Shown here piece after piece: positions 28,701 through 38,100 of a DNA stretch of 64,000 bases. The stretch lies in the NCBI GenBank assembly GCA_963817465.1, contig CAWFOP010000006.1:128085-192084 (forward strand). The letters run 5' to 3'. Positions within the stretch are counted from its first letter, which is position 1. Each line of letters opens with the position of its first letter. Made by a program: the position numbers and the translations under genes. The notes below the pieces were generated by a model that searched no databases, was not told the origin of the DNA, and was given only the letters and a program-made list of their open reading frames with translations. This DNA comes from CAMPKL01 sp963817465 (GTDB lineage Bacteria > Acidobacteriota > Terriglobia > Bryobacterales > UBA6623).

Positions 28701-29106
28701 CCAGCCCGTGACGCCGGACGTGGGCGGAGACTTGGCGAACGTCGGCGGGCGCAGCGGCTGGAACTACATGCGGCCCGATCTGATCGGCGATCCCAATCTC
28801 AGCAACCCGACAGCCGAGCGGTGGTTCAACGCCGACGCCTTCGCCATACCCAGGTTCCGCTATGGCACGGCCGGCCGAAGTTTGTTCCGGACCGACGACG
28901 AATACAACTTCGACTTCTCGCTGTTCAAGAAGATTCCATTCGGCGAGACCAAGGTGCTGACCTTGCGGTTCGAGGCGTTCAATATCTTCAACCACATCGA
29001 CCTTGGATCCCCGAGCACCCGCGTGGACCAGCCCAATCCCGGCAGAATTACCAGCGCGGCCCACAATCCGAGGCAGATGCAGTTCGGCGTGAAATACGTG
29101 TTCTAA
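25702..29106 (+). CDS. TonB-dependent receptor with carboxypeptidase-regulatory N-domain
   Basis: An outer-membrane receptor of 1,134 residues. The signal peptide (LYLAAVLAILSASSAMLWGQ) is followed by a CarboxypepD_reg-like Ig domain (GTVSDGSGAVVPGANVVLTN, FVNLRPGRYSLKIESPGF), then a plug region (DLPLNGRNFTQLILLNTGVS, GGVTGGVVNMTSKSGTNRFH), and a long barrel ending in a terminal Phe (FGVKYVF). This is the Oar-like layout expanded in acidobacteria and used for uptake of glycans or other large substrates. ATG 25702 has GGAGAG ten bases upstream. The downstream GH29/GH95 genes suggest an oligosaccharide substrate (inference). Confidence 0.92.
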   Translation: MTLRRMLYLAAVLAILSASSAMLWGQTSFGGVNGTVSDGSGAVVPGANVVLTNADTAIDNDTTTNGSGFFTFVNLRPGRYSLKIESPGFKAVEVPVFPVGTNQTVVQNVALEVGAVTETVEVTTQGELLQASSAELGNVIEEEVVHDLPLNGRNFTQLILLNTGVSPVSTAQGDKREMGFGTEGNTGLPGSTIANASIQGQQNRSKVYYYDGIINTSIRGTSYTVVPDIDMIQEFKVQAHNDKAEYGGVTGGVVNMTSKSGTNRFHGSGVWLVRNDFFDARDPFADSQRTDPPPFRQNQFAVSGGGPIVRNKTFFYAGYDGWRYRDVDNQQLQVPTDAIVSGDFSNSFYGKDIFNPFSQRVNSAGELVRDQFANNTIPSSMINQQMSGLLDTYRVRPNLGGDPSYNFRQQRSRKHDANSYQIRLDHHFSTKDNVFFRWNEQRLNILDPTGDRSGTTRDGINRNYGGGWIHSFSPTVILELRGGAATQPNTSINNQHEAGLEPIQQLGFADLDRFGGLEVQTEGTPWSGVTYGVGGPSDRDNPNYSFSSNLTFIRGNHNMKTGFQYVRNDRLQVNNAQTFEFDNVTTDNPLATGTAGDDIASILLGTPSRYQGQGPEFGSLQFYIQSWAAFLQDEWKVRPNFTMTWGLRYDYVTRSIGKTDAMMQSGPDMATGDWLIALPELPGPCAQVRSSPCIPHDSIQEVSSYERIKVTGARNNLLSPIRNNWGPRLGFAWQVDPKTVVRGGYALMWDAFASRGQYSQHQFEFWGWPQSSGFDTGVVNRLSDDIQTVDQLQGAFPIVQPQPEPWNASGWFNDPERGNSHSHQWNIEIQRQLSTSVMGSLAYVGSDTGGLEYTGMFNVGAPGPGTPDEVNARRPWPHMKAEALWETSTGFASYHSLQAKLNKRYDNGMALLLSYTWSKSIDTSSGWFGTENEIGGRGVQNFHDIQSNKGLSGYDVPHILTAGFLWDLPIGRGKPHLSGGPLANVLGNWQMNWLVTARAGQPVTPDVGGDLANVGGRSGWNYMRPDLIGDPNLSNPTAERWFNADAFAIPRFRYGTAGRSLFRTDDEYNFDFSLFKKIPFGETKVLTLRFEAFNIFNHIDLGSPSTRVDQPNPGRITSAAHNPRQMQFGVKYVF

Positions 29107-29124
29107 CCCCCAAACTGTAACCGT

Positions 29125-29168
29125 GGCCGGCGGCTTGTCACGTACGAGAGCCGCCGGCCGACTTTTTT
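29125..29168 (+). terminator. Rho-independent terminator after the TonB receptor
   Basis: GGCCGGCGGCT (29125-29135) pairs perfectly with AGCCGCCGGCC (29149-29159), an 11-base GC-rich stem with a 13-base loop, followed after three bases by six T residues at 29163-29168. It separates the receptor from the glycoside hydrolase genes. Confidence 0.9.
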
Positions 29169-29351
29169 CCGAATTGCCGGGAGCGGATTTCGAGCCGCGA
29201 CCGACATCGAGCGCAAGACGATGTCACGCGACGATTCGATCTTCATTCGGATGCGGTCGGGCGGCGGCTTTGTGGGCCGCTTTTCCAAGTCTTTTCCGTA
29301 GCGCCGCGAGGTCCGTCAACAACAGCGCCTCCGAGGATACTCTCTGTTCTG

Positions 29352-30359
29352 ATGTCAATTCGAACCCCATTCCGCCACGTTCTCCTTCTCGCGTTCTGCG
29401 CCGCGATTTCGATGGCGCCGGGGTCCGCGGCGGCGCAAGACCGCGCCGCCTGGATGCGTGACGCCAAATTCGGCGTGATGACGCATTTCCTCGCCGAGTG
29501 GATCGCCCCCGAAGCGCACGAGAGCGTCGAAACGTGGAACGCGCTGGTCGACGCGTTCGACGCGAAGGGGCTCGCCGAGCAGCTCGAGTCGGTCGGGGCG
29601 TCCTACTACGTCCTGACCATGGGGCAGAACTCCGGCTTCTACATCGCGCCGAACGCGGCCTACGACAAATACGTCGGCATTTCCCCGAGCCACTGCTCGC
29701 GGCGCGACCTCGTCGCGGACGTGTACGAGGAGCTCGCGGCCCGCGGGATCAAACTGATCGTCTATCTGCCCTCCGGCGCGCCCAACAGCGACGACGTCGC
29801 GAAACGGGAGCTGCAATGGACGAACGGTCCGCACCGCAACAAGGAATTCCAGACGATGTGGGAGGCGATTATCCGCGAATGGGGCGAGCGTTGGGGCGAG
29901 AAGGTCGTCGGCTGGTGGTTCGACGGTTGCTATTGGCCGAACACGATGTACCGCACGGATGAGACGCCGAATTTCGATAGTTTTGCGGCGGCGGCGCGCG
30001 CGGGGAACCCGAACCGTGCGCTCGCGTTCAACCCCGGCGTCGTCAACCGCACGATCTCGATCACGCCGCAGGATGACTTCATTGCCGGCGAGATCAGCGA
30101 CCCCGAGAAAATGGACATCCGGCGCGTCTACGACGGCAATGTTGACGGCGCGCAGTTGCAGATCTTGAGCTACCTCGGCAGGACCTGGGGCCGCTTGCCG
30201 TTGCGCTTCAGCGACCAGCAGGCGATCGGCTACACGAAGAAGGTTCTCGACGAGGGCGGCGCCTTCACCTGGGACGTCCCGATCCAGCCGAACGGGCGGC
30301 TGAGCGACGCCGTCGTCAAGCAACTGCAAGCTATCCGCGCCGCCGTTGCGCGAGACTGA
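29352..30359 (+). CDS. Alpha-L-fucosidase-like glycoside hydrolase (GH29-like)
   Basis: A 335-residue exported protein. The signal peptide (VLLLAFCAAISMAPGSAAAQ) is followed by a TIM-barrel catalytic domain resembling GH29 fucosidases: WMRDAKFGVMTHFLAEW, GASYYVLTMGQNSGFY, DVYEELAARGIKLIVYLPSG, and KVVGWWFDGCYW, where the Asp is in the position of the GH29 nucleophile. It is shorter than most GH29 enzymes and lacks their C-terminal beta domain. It leads a cluster with a GH95-like and a DUF5696-like gene. Fucose specificity is a family inference. Confidence 0.78.
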   Translation: MSIRTPFRHVLLLAFCAAISMAPGSAAAQDRAAWMRDAKFGVMTHFLAEWIAPEAHESVETWNALVDAFDAKGLAEQLESVGASYYVLTMGQNSGFYIAPNAAYDKYVGISPSHCSRRDLVADVYEELAARGIKLIVYLPSGAPNSDDVAKRELQWTNGPHRNKEFQTMWEAIIREWGERWGEKVVGWWFDGCYWPNTMYRTDETPNFDSFAAAARAGNPNRALAFNPGVVNRTISITPQDDFIAGEISDPEKMDIRRVYDGNVDGAQLQILSYLGRTWGRLPLRFSDQQAIGYTKKVLDEGGAFTWDVPIQPNGRLSDAVVKQLQAIRAAVARD

Positions 30360-30366
30360 GCGAGAC

Positions 30367-33019
30367 ATGAAACAAAGCCCGCCCACGGTTCGCCGGCTCG
30401 CGGCGATCCTTTCTGCTCGCCGGTCTGGCGGCGCCGCTTGCGGCGTCTGCGCAGTCGGCTCCCGCAGACGTGGCGGACTCGCTGCTCCAAGTCGACTCCC
30501 GCAAGCTGGTCTCCGCCGCGGACCTGCGCTACGACGCGCCCGTCGCGCGCAGCGAGGAGGGCATCCCCATCGGCAACGGCCGCATGGGAAGCCTCGTCTG
30601 GACCACTCCGAATCAAATCCGACTGCAGATCAATCGCGTCGACGTCTACGCCTCGAACAGCGCCTCGAACAGTTTCTTCGAACGCCACAGCGACTATTGC
30701 GGAGGTTGCGGTTTCGCCGGCCTCGACTTCGGCGACGAAGTGTTTGGCTCAGGCGCTTTCGAGCAGCATCTCGCGGTCTACGATGGCTTGCTGACCACGA
30801 ACGGCCGCGGCGTTTCCACGCGTGCGCTCGCCTGGAACGAGCGCGACGTCCTGGCGTTCGAAGTGGACGACCAGCGACCACACCCCGCCCCGATCCGCAT
30901 CAACCTGCGCATGCTGCGCTACGCCACGCAGGACGCGGGCGGCGACTTCGAGAGCCTCGTTGAAAGCCATTCCGTGCGGGTGCGGACGGGCTCGCACACC
31001 GCGACGTCCCAGCTCGTCATCGACGGCGATCGCATTCTGCTGCTCCAGGAGTTCCGCGAAGGAAACTACTGCAACAAATCGGCGGTCGCCATCGTTACCG
31101 TGGGGCGCGAGTCGGAGCCGCGGATCGCGAACGAGTCCGAGGTTCGGTTGGACTTGGCGGCAGGCGGCGGCGCTTTCACCTGTTTGATCGCGTCGGCGGC
31201 GACGTTCGACCCGGAAGCCGATGTCGCTGCATTGGCATTGGGGGAGCTGGACGCGGCCTCGCAGGCTGGGTTCGAGGGTTTGGCTGACTCGAACCGTCGC
31301 TGGTGGAGCGGCTTCTGGTCGCGCTCCTTCGTCTCGCTCGACAGCGAAGACGGCGAAGCAAACTACGTCACGGCCAACTACCACTACTTCGCCTATCTGA
31401 TGGCGTGCTGCTCGCGCGGCTCGCTGCCCTTCAAGTTCAACGGCATGCTTTGGAGCACCGGCGGCGACGTGCGCGCCTGGGGCTCGCAGCACTGGTTCGC
31501 CAACTTGAGCTGCTACTACGAGCCGCTGCCGGAGACCAACCGCTTCGAGCTGATGGACCCGGCGTTCGGCATGTACTTTGACATGCGCGATGCCTGCGCG
31601 CTGGCGGCCCGCCAGCAGTGGGGCAGCCAAGGGATCTACATCCCGGAAACGACCTTTTTCGACGGCCTGGAGCGCCTCCCCGACGACATCGCTGCGGAGA
31701 TGCGCGATCTCTACTTGCTGCGCAAGCCCTGGGAGGAACGCTCGCCGCGCTTTCTCGAATACGCCCGCACGAAGCTCGGCCACTCCAGCCGCTGGAACTG
31801 GATCGGCGGCGGCCAATGGATCAACGGCCGCTGGCGGATCGAGGAGAAGGGCTTCGGGCCGTTCGCCCAGGTCAATCACATCCTCGGAACCACGGCCAAG
31901 GTCGCGTATCTGTTCTGGCGGCGCTACGAGTTCACGCTCGACCGCGACTGGCTGCGCGACAAGGCGTATCCGATGCTGCGCGGAGCGGCGGAATTCTACC
32001 GTAACTTCCCGGCGTTTTCCAAAAGCGCGGACGGCAAGTGGCACATCGAAAACGTCAACAGCAATGAGTCCGTGCTGGGCGCGCGCGACACGGACGAGGA
32101 TCTTTCGGCTATGCGCGGCTTGTTCGCCGCCGCCGTGCGCGCCTCCGCGATCCTCGACCAGGATCACGAGCTCCAGATCCATTGGCGCGAGATTCTCGAC
32201 AACCTCGCGTCGTTGCCGACGAGCGACCATCCCGACGCGCTAAAGCGGGAAGGCTACGACGGACCGCGCGTGTGGGTGCGAGGTTTGAAGCCTGCGGTCA
32301 AGGGCGGCTTTCTGCCCGATCCCAACAGCCTCCCGCAGTGGTTCTTCGACCTCTGCACCCTCGAATCGAACGACGCGGAAGCGCGCGAGACCGCCGAGAA
32401 CACCTTCGCGGCATACTTTCGCTCCGGCATCGCCAAGGACACGCCGGTCGGCGTGCTCTCCAAGCTCGCTATCGCCGCCGCGACCCTCGGCAAGGCCGAC
32501 GCGGTCCGCTATCTCATCCCCAACCAGATGCGCGTCCTGCGCGAAGAGCGCGGTCAGGCTTACAAAGGCGGAGGCGTGCTGGCCAACCGCCTCACCCTGC
32601 GCGAAGGCCATCAGGCGCTCGATGCGCAACGCCTGGGCCGCACCTCCGAGGCGCTGCATCTAGCGCTCGTGCAAAGCAATTCTGCGAGCCCCGCCGGCGA
32701 TCCCGTGTTGCGAGTTTTTCCAGCCTGTCCCCGCGAATGGAACGCGGCGTTTCGCCTGCTCGCCCGCGGGGGCTTCCTGGTCGCATCGTCCATGCGCGAC
32801 GGCAAGGTCGCGTTCGTCGAGATCGAGTCCCGCATGGGCTCGATCTGCCGCCTGCGCAATCCTTGGCCGGGGGAATCAGCGACGCTGTACCGCGACTGGC
32901 GCCGGGGCGAGGAGCTCGACGGCGGGTTGCTCGAATTCCCGACCAATCGCGGCGAAACGATCCTGGTCGTCCCGCGCGGCGCCAACCCGTCCAAGCTCAG
33001 GCAGTCCATTCCCGCCTAG
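30367..33019 (+). CDS. GH95-like alpha-L-fucosidase/galactosidase, frameshift in signal peptide
   Basis: A large exported enzyme. The main frame is open from 30470, but the signal peptide lies in two frames: MKQSPPTVRRLAAIL from ATG 30367, then after a one-base indel near 30411 LLAGLAAPLAASAQSAPADV, continuing into VDSRKLVSAADLRYDAPVAR. The body looks like a GH95-type (alpha/alpha)6 enzyme: GIPIGNGRMGSLVWTTPNQI, a beta domain, then HWFANLSCYYEPL, WGSQGIYIPET, and ENVNSNESVLGARDTDEDLS, where the Asn/Glu/Asp region corresponds to the catalytic site. It starts seven bases after the GH29-like gene. Activity on alpha-fucosides is an inference from the family and neighbour. Confidence 0.75.
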
Positions 33020-33034
33020 CGCACAACCGGAACC

Positions 33035-35110
33035 ATGCCCATGTTCAAGCAAACACTCTTTCACACAGGGAGGACCGCGGCGGCAGCCGCGGCCTGGCCG
33101 CTCGTCCTAGCCGCAACCCTCGCCCTTCCAGGGCCGGCGCCTCTGCACGCCGACATCTATGGAGCGCCCGCAGTCGTCGTCTCCCAGCAGGGCGGCGACT
33201 GGGTCCTGCAAGGACAGAAGCGCAAGGTCGTTCTGAAACAAAAGGACATGTCCATCCTCATTCAGACCGGCAAGACCCAGTGGAAGATGGTTCCCGCAGC
33301 CGCCGACGGCCTCCGCCTCAATACCGGCGATGACGAATTCAACGTCAGCCTCACCGACGCCGAGACGGCAACGGTCGAGCCCTACGAAACCGGCTACAAG
33401 ACCGGCGTCAAGATCACCCTCGGCGGCTTCCGCGACAACGGCATTCGCGCCCCGGGAACGACGGTCGATCTGACCCTCTACCTCACCATGTGCCTCGAGG
33501 GCGAGGCCGAAGAGCTGGTCTTCGAAGCCATGGCGCGCGAGGGCGACGCGACCGTGCGCGAGCTGCACTGGCCGACCCCCGTCGACGGCCGCGAGGTCGA
33601 CGCCACCGTGCTCAGCAACGATGACGGCGCCCTGCTGCCGCGCAACTGGCCCAAGCCCTACCACCCCATCCATCGCGCCCAGGGCGACACGTCCGTCATC
33701 CAGAGCAACTTGATCGAATCGTGGTCGATGTCGTGGTGGGGCTTCCAGAAGGGCGGCGACGCGATGATCGTCATCGTCGAAACTCCCGACGACGCCGCGT
33801 ACACCTTCTCGCATCCCGCCGGCGGCCCCACCTCCATCGGTCCATCCTGGCGGGCGCAGCTCGGCCGCTTCGGCTACTCCCGCAGGCTGCGGATGGATTT
33901 TCTCGAAGGGACCAACTACGTCGGCCTGGCGAAGCGCTATCGCCGTTATGTGCAGGACACCGGGTTGTTCGTCTCGCTCAAAGAGAAGATCGCGCGGAAT
34001 CCCACGGTCGAGAATCTCATCGGGCATCCCTTCACCGGAGCGCGGGTGCTCCGCAACCTCAACCCCGAAAGCACGCGCTTCGATAAGGAACACCCGGAAA
34101 ACAACTACCGTCTGACAACCTTCGCTGAGAACGTGGAGCGGCTGCGGCGTCTGAAGAGCCAAGGCCTGGAACACCTCAACGTCAGCCTCTCCGGCTGGCT
34201 CACGTTGGGCTACGACCGGCGAACGCCTGACGCCCTGCCGCCCAGCGAGGAAGCCGGCGGTTGGGAAGGCATGAAGGCCTTCTTCGACGCCTGCAAGGAG
34301 CTCGAGTATACCTGCTGGGTCCACGATCAATACCGTGACTACTATCTCGACGCGCCTTCCTGGAACCCGGACTTCGCCGTCCACGAGGAGGATCAGGTCC
34401 GCCCCACCGCAGCTTTCCCCGGCACGCGCTTCGGCCACTTCTGGAAAGACGGCTACATCCCGCTGATGAACAACTGGGACGGCGGCGCGCAGGGCTACCT
34501 GAATTCCGGCTTCATGCTCGGCCACGTCAAGAAGAACTTCGCGCTGATGGCTAAGCACGGCGTGAAACCGGCGGGGAGCTACCAGGATGTCTTCGGCTAC
34601 GTTCCGCCGGACGAGGACTTCAACCCCGAGCATCCCATGACGCGCACAGAGTCGATGCAGGCGCGCGCGGCCGTGCTGCAATGGGTGCGCAACAACGTCG
34701 GCATCGCCGGCACCGAAGACGGCGCGGATTGGACGATCCCCTACGTCGACTACGTGACGTCGCGGCTGAACCGCAGTCCCAGCAGCGGCAACGACGAATC
34801 GAGCCTGCCGGCCATCGAGGTTCCGCTCTACGAGCTCGTCTATCACGACGCCGTCGTGACGAGCTATTCGGCAGGGAACCTGCGCGGGTTCCTGCACGCC
34901 AGCGCGCCCTCGATGTACTCCGAAGGCCCGGAGCTCGAGCAGGCCCGCAGAATGGCGGCGCTGCACGCACGCGTCGGCCTACTCGAGATGACCAATCACG
35001 AGTTTCTCGACAAGGAGCAAAGCAAAGAACGAACGACCTTTGCGGACGGAACCACGGTGACGGTCGACTGGGACCGGCAGACAGTGGAGATCCAACCTGA
35101 GCTCGAATGA
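33035..35110 (+). CDS. Exported glycoside-hydrolase-like protein (resembles DUF5696/GH101)
   Basis: A 691-residue exported protein, 15 bases after the GH95-like gene. After a signal segment (LVLAATLALPGPAPLHA) comes a beta-sandwich region with WWGFQKGGDAMIVIVETPDD and the linker YVGLAKRYRRYVQDTGLFVSLKEKI that is typical of GH101/DUF5696 proteins. A TIM-barrel-like domain follows (LNVSLSGWLTLGYD, CWVHDQYRDYYLDAPSW, AGSYQDVFGYVPPDED). Acidic residues at the ends of the predicted strands (DVFG; GTEDGADW) are candidate catalytic residues. The exact family is uncertain; a polysaccharide or glycoprotein glycan is likely as substrate because of the operon. Confidence 0.65.
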   Translation: MPMFKQTLFHTGRTAAAAAAWPLVLAATLALPGPAPLHADIYGAPAVVVSQQGGDWVLQGQKRKVVLKQKDMSILIQTGKTQWKMVPAAADGLRLNTGDDEFNVSLTDAETATVEPYETGYKTGVKITLGGFRDNGIRAPGTTVDLTLYLTMCLEGEAEELVFEAMAREGDATVRELHWPTPVDGREVDATVLSNDDGALLPRNWPKPYHPIHRAQGDTSVIQSNLIESWSMSWWGFQKGGDAMIVIVETPDDAAYTFSHPAGGPTSIGPSWRAQLGRFGYSRRLRMDFLEGTNYVGLAKRYRRYVQDTGLFVSLKEKIARNPTVENLIGHPFTGARVLRNLNPESTRFDKEHPENNYRLTTFAENVERLRRLKSQGLEHLNVSLSGWLTLGYDRRTPDALPPSEEAGGWEGMKAFFDACKELEYTCWVHDQYRDYYLDAPSWNPDFAVHEEDQVRPTAAFPGTRFGHFWKDGYIPLMNNWDGGAQGYLNSGFMLGHVKKNFALMAKHGVKPAGSYQDVFGYVPPDEDFNPEHPMTRTESMQARAAVLQWVRNNVGIAGTEDGADWTIPYVDYVTSRLNRSPSSGNDESSLPAIEVPLYELVYHDAVVTSYSAGNLRGFLHASAPSMYSEGPELEQARRMAALHARVGLLEMTNHEFLDKEQSKERTTFADGTTVTVDWDRQTVEIQPELE

Positions 35111-35151
35111 CGTTGCCCTGGCGCCAACGCTTACGAGCCCAACAGAACCGC

Positions 35152-35169
35152 GTCCGCAAGGGCGCGGAC
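35152..35169. terminator. Short hairpin between convergent genes
   Basis: GTCCGC-AAGGGC-GCGGAC forms a perfect 6-base stem with a 6-base loop, between the ends of the convergent DUF5696-like gene and the TonB receptor. There is no T-tract, so intrinsic termination is uncertain. Confidence 0.3.
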
Positions 35170-35185
35170 CGCACAGCGTCTCAAC

Positions 35186-38100
35186 TCAGAACGAGAACCG
35201 CAGACCCAACTGCAACACCCGCGGCGCGTGCGCCGCCTCGGTCACGCGCCCAGCTCCGGCTTCCCCGATGTTGGTTCCCGGCGGCGCCCAGTCGATGTGG
35301 TTGAACAGATTGAACGCCTCCAGCCGCACCTGCAGCCTCGCCTCGCCGTCGGCCTGCAGTCGCACGTTCCGGAACAGCGACAGGTCCGCGTTGAACACCG
35401 CGTCGCTTCGCAGCACGTTGCGCCCGAAATTCCCAAACGCGAATCGCGGGATCGCAAAGGCGTCCGTATTGAAATAACGGTCGACCGTCCGACCGCCCAG
35501 GCGCGGATCTCCGACCAGATTCGGCCGCGCGTAGCGCCAGTTGCGCCGCTCGGCGCCAATGTTGGCCACATCCCCGTTTACCGCCAGATTGAAAGGCTGT
35601 CCGGAGCGCCAACTTACAATCGAGCTCATCTGCCAATCGCCCAACAAGGCGCGGCCCAACCCACGCCGAAACCGGGCCTTGCCCTTGCCGAACGACGGCT
35701 CCCAAACGGTATACCAAGAGACGTAGTGCGGCACGTCGTAGGACGACACGCTGCGGTTCGACGCCGGGTCGTGATAGTTCTGGACGCCCGCGCTGCCTCC
35801 CGGTCCATTCTCGACGCCGAACCAGCCGCTACTCGTGTCGATGGACTTCGACCACGTATAGGACAACTGACTCTGAAATCCTTCCGAGAATCGCCGCCGC
35901 ACCTTGAGCTGGAAGGCGTTGTAGTGCGAGCGCCCGATGCTGCGGCTGTAAAGGAAACCTCCGCCCATGTACGGCACGGGACGGCGAGCGTCGACCTCCT
36001 CGGGCGAGCCCGGCCCGGGCGCCGGCGCAGTATTGGCAAGGCCGGAATAGTCCAACCTCCCGTTCGAGCTTCCGACGTAGGCGACCGAAGCCATCAGATT
36101 GGGGTCGAGCTGTCGCTGGATCTCGAGGTTCCACTGGTGCGAGTAGGCATTCTTGCGGTCGGGGTCGTTCGTCCAGCCGGTGAGGTTCCAAGGCGTGGGC
36201 TCCGGCAAGACGTGGGGGAAGCGCCCCTGGATGTCTTCGATGCGCCGCGGCGCTTCGTCCAACCCGTTCGCCGACCCGAGAAAGCCCGGTGAGGCGGGCC
36301 AGCGCGCTTCGACATTGTGTTGGATGTACTGGCTATTTCCGATCAACGCGTCCCAATAGAGGCCGTATCCCGCGCGCACGACGGTTTTCTCCGACGCTCG
36401 CCATGCGATGCCAACGCGAGGCCCCCAGTTGTCCCAAATCTCCTTTGGGATGAAGCTCGGGCTACCGGCGAGAACGATGCGGTCGCCATGCGGAATCGCG
36501 GCAAGCCCGCTGCCGGGGATGCACGGCGCTTGCAGGACCAGATCGCATGGCGGCGGCATGGTCTCCGCGCCGATCAGGTAACGGCCGGTATCGAGGTCCG
36601 GCCCCGCCATCAGCCCGCCGCGCAAGCTCGGCGCGTCATTGTGATCGAACCGCAGGCCCGCATTGATGGTGAGCGACGGCCGCACCCGCCACTCGTCCTG
36701 AAAGTAGCCCGACCAGCTCGCTGAGCCGAAATCGATGGTGCCCTCGTCCGGAAGCTCGCCCGTAAACCGGGACGGCAACCCCAACAGCGCGGACGCGAGC
36801 GAGACGCCGGTCGTACCGAGCATCTGCGGATCGCTCGTCGCCTGGTCGTCGAACTCGTAGGACTGAAACTGGTTCGTCTGTAGCCGGCGGACCCCGATCC
36901 TTTGGTAGCCGGCCTTGAAGGTATGGTCGCCGCGCACCCAGGTCAGGTCGGCGGAAACGCTGCGGGTCGGGTTCTCGCGCACCTCCGGGCCGCGCGGGTT
37001 GACTTCGCCCCAGGGCGACGACAGCCGGACGCCAACCCCGGCGAAGCGGTCGACGTCGGCAAAACCAAGCCGCCGTAAGCCTTCGAGGCCTTCCCTATGC
37101 GGGAACAGGCGCTCGAAATCCCGGCGCGCAACCCCGGCGCGGACGCCAAGGCTCAACGTGGGCGCGAAGAAGTGCGTCCAACCGCCGCCGTAGTTGTCCG
37201 CCGTCATCACGGAGTCGGTCGAGGACTTGAGCCCGCCCGGGTTGACGGCCGCCCGGGTCATGCGGCTCCAGCGGAAGAAGACGTCATCCCGACGCGTCGT
37301 GTGATCGTCAACCTTGACCTGAAAGCTCTCCGAATCGTCGCGCGCCGAGGACGCGTTGATGAAGTTGTGGACGGGATCCAGGTAGTTCGGGGGATCGGCG
37401 TAGGTTTCGAGGAACCCGCGCATTTGGCTCGAGATGCGCGCCTCCGGGATCCGGTTGTTGACGATCGGGTCGCGGACCAAAGCGCCGTCGGGGCCGCGCC
37501 GCGTGGTGTAAGGATCGTAGATGTCCCGGCCGGCGATGGAGCTCGAGAAGTCGCCCGCGAGCTCGGCGGCGTCCGGCACGCGGCCGAAGATTTGGGACGG
37601 CTTGCGGTAGCGCCAGCCTTCGTAGCCCGCGGAGAAGAACGCACGGTCGCGCAGGATCGGCCCCAACAGAGAGGCGCCGAACTGGTTTTGGCGGAATGGC
37701 GCCGGCGAGCTTCTTTGGGCGTCCTTGAAGGGGTCGCGCGCGTCCAAGGCGTCATTGCGCACCGCCCAGAAAGCGGTCCCGTGGAATTCGTTCGTCCCGG
37801 ACTTGGAAATGAGGTTGATGACGCCTCCCGTCACTCCTCCGATCTCCACGCGGTCGTCGTGCGACTGGACCCTGAATTCCTGCAACAGATCGAGGTTCGG
37901 CAGCACCGCATAGGTGCTGATGCGGAAGTCGGTGTTGATGATCCCATCGAGGTAGACGATCTGCGAGCGGTTCTGCTGGCCGTTGAACGAGGGACGCACC
38001 ACCGGCGTGTCCGGGATCGCCGTTACGGAGCCGTCGTTCGAGCCGGCCACCGACCCTTGCGCCGTGCTCACCGGCGTGGCGCCGGTCGTGAGGGTCAGCA

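Noticed and set aside
33107..34966. 619-residue minus-strand open frame
   Set aside because: Antisense shadow of the DUF5696/GH101-like gene in GC-rich DNA; no family features.
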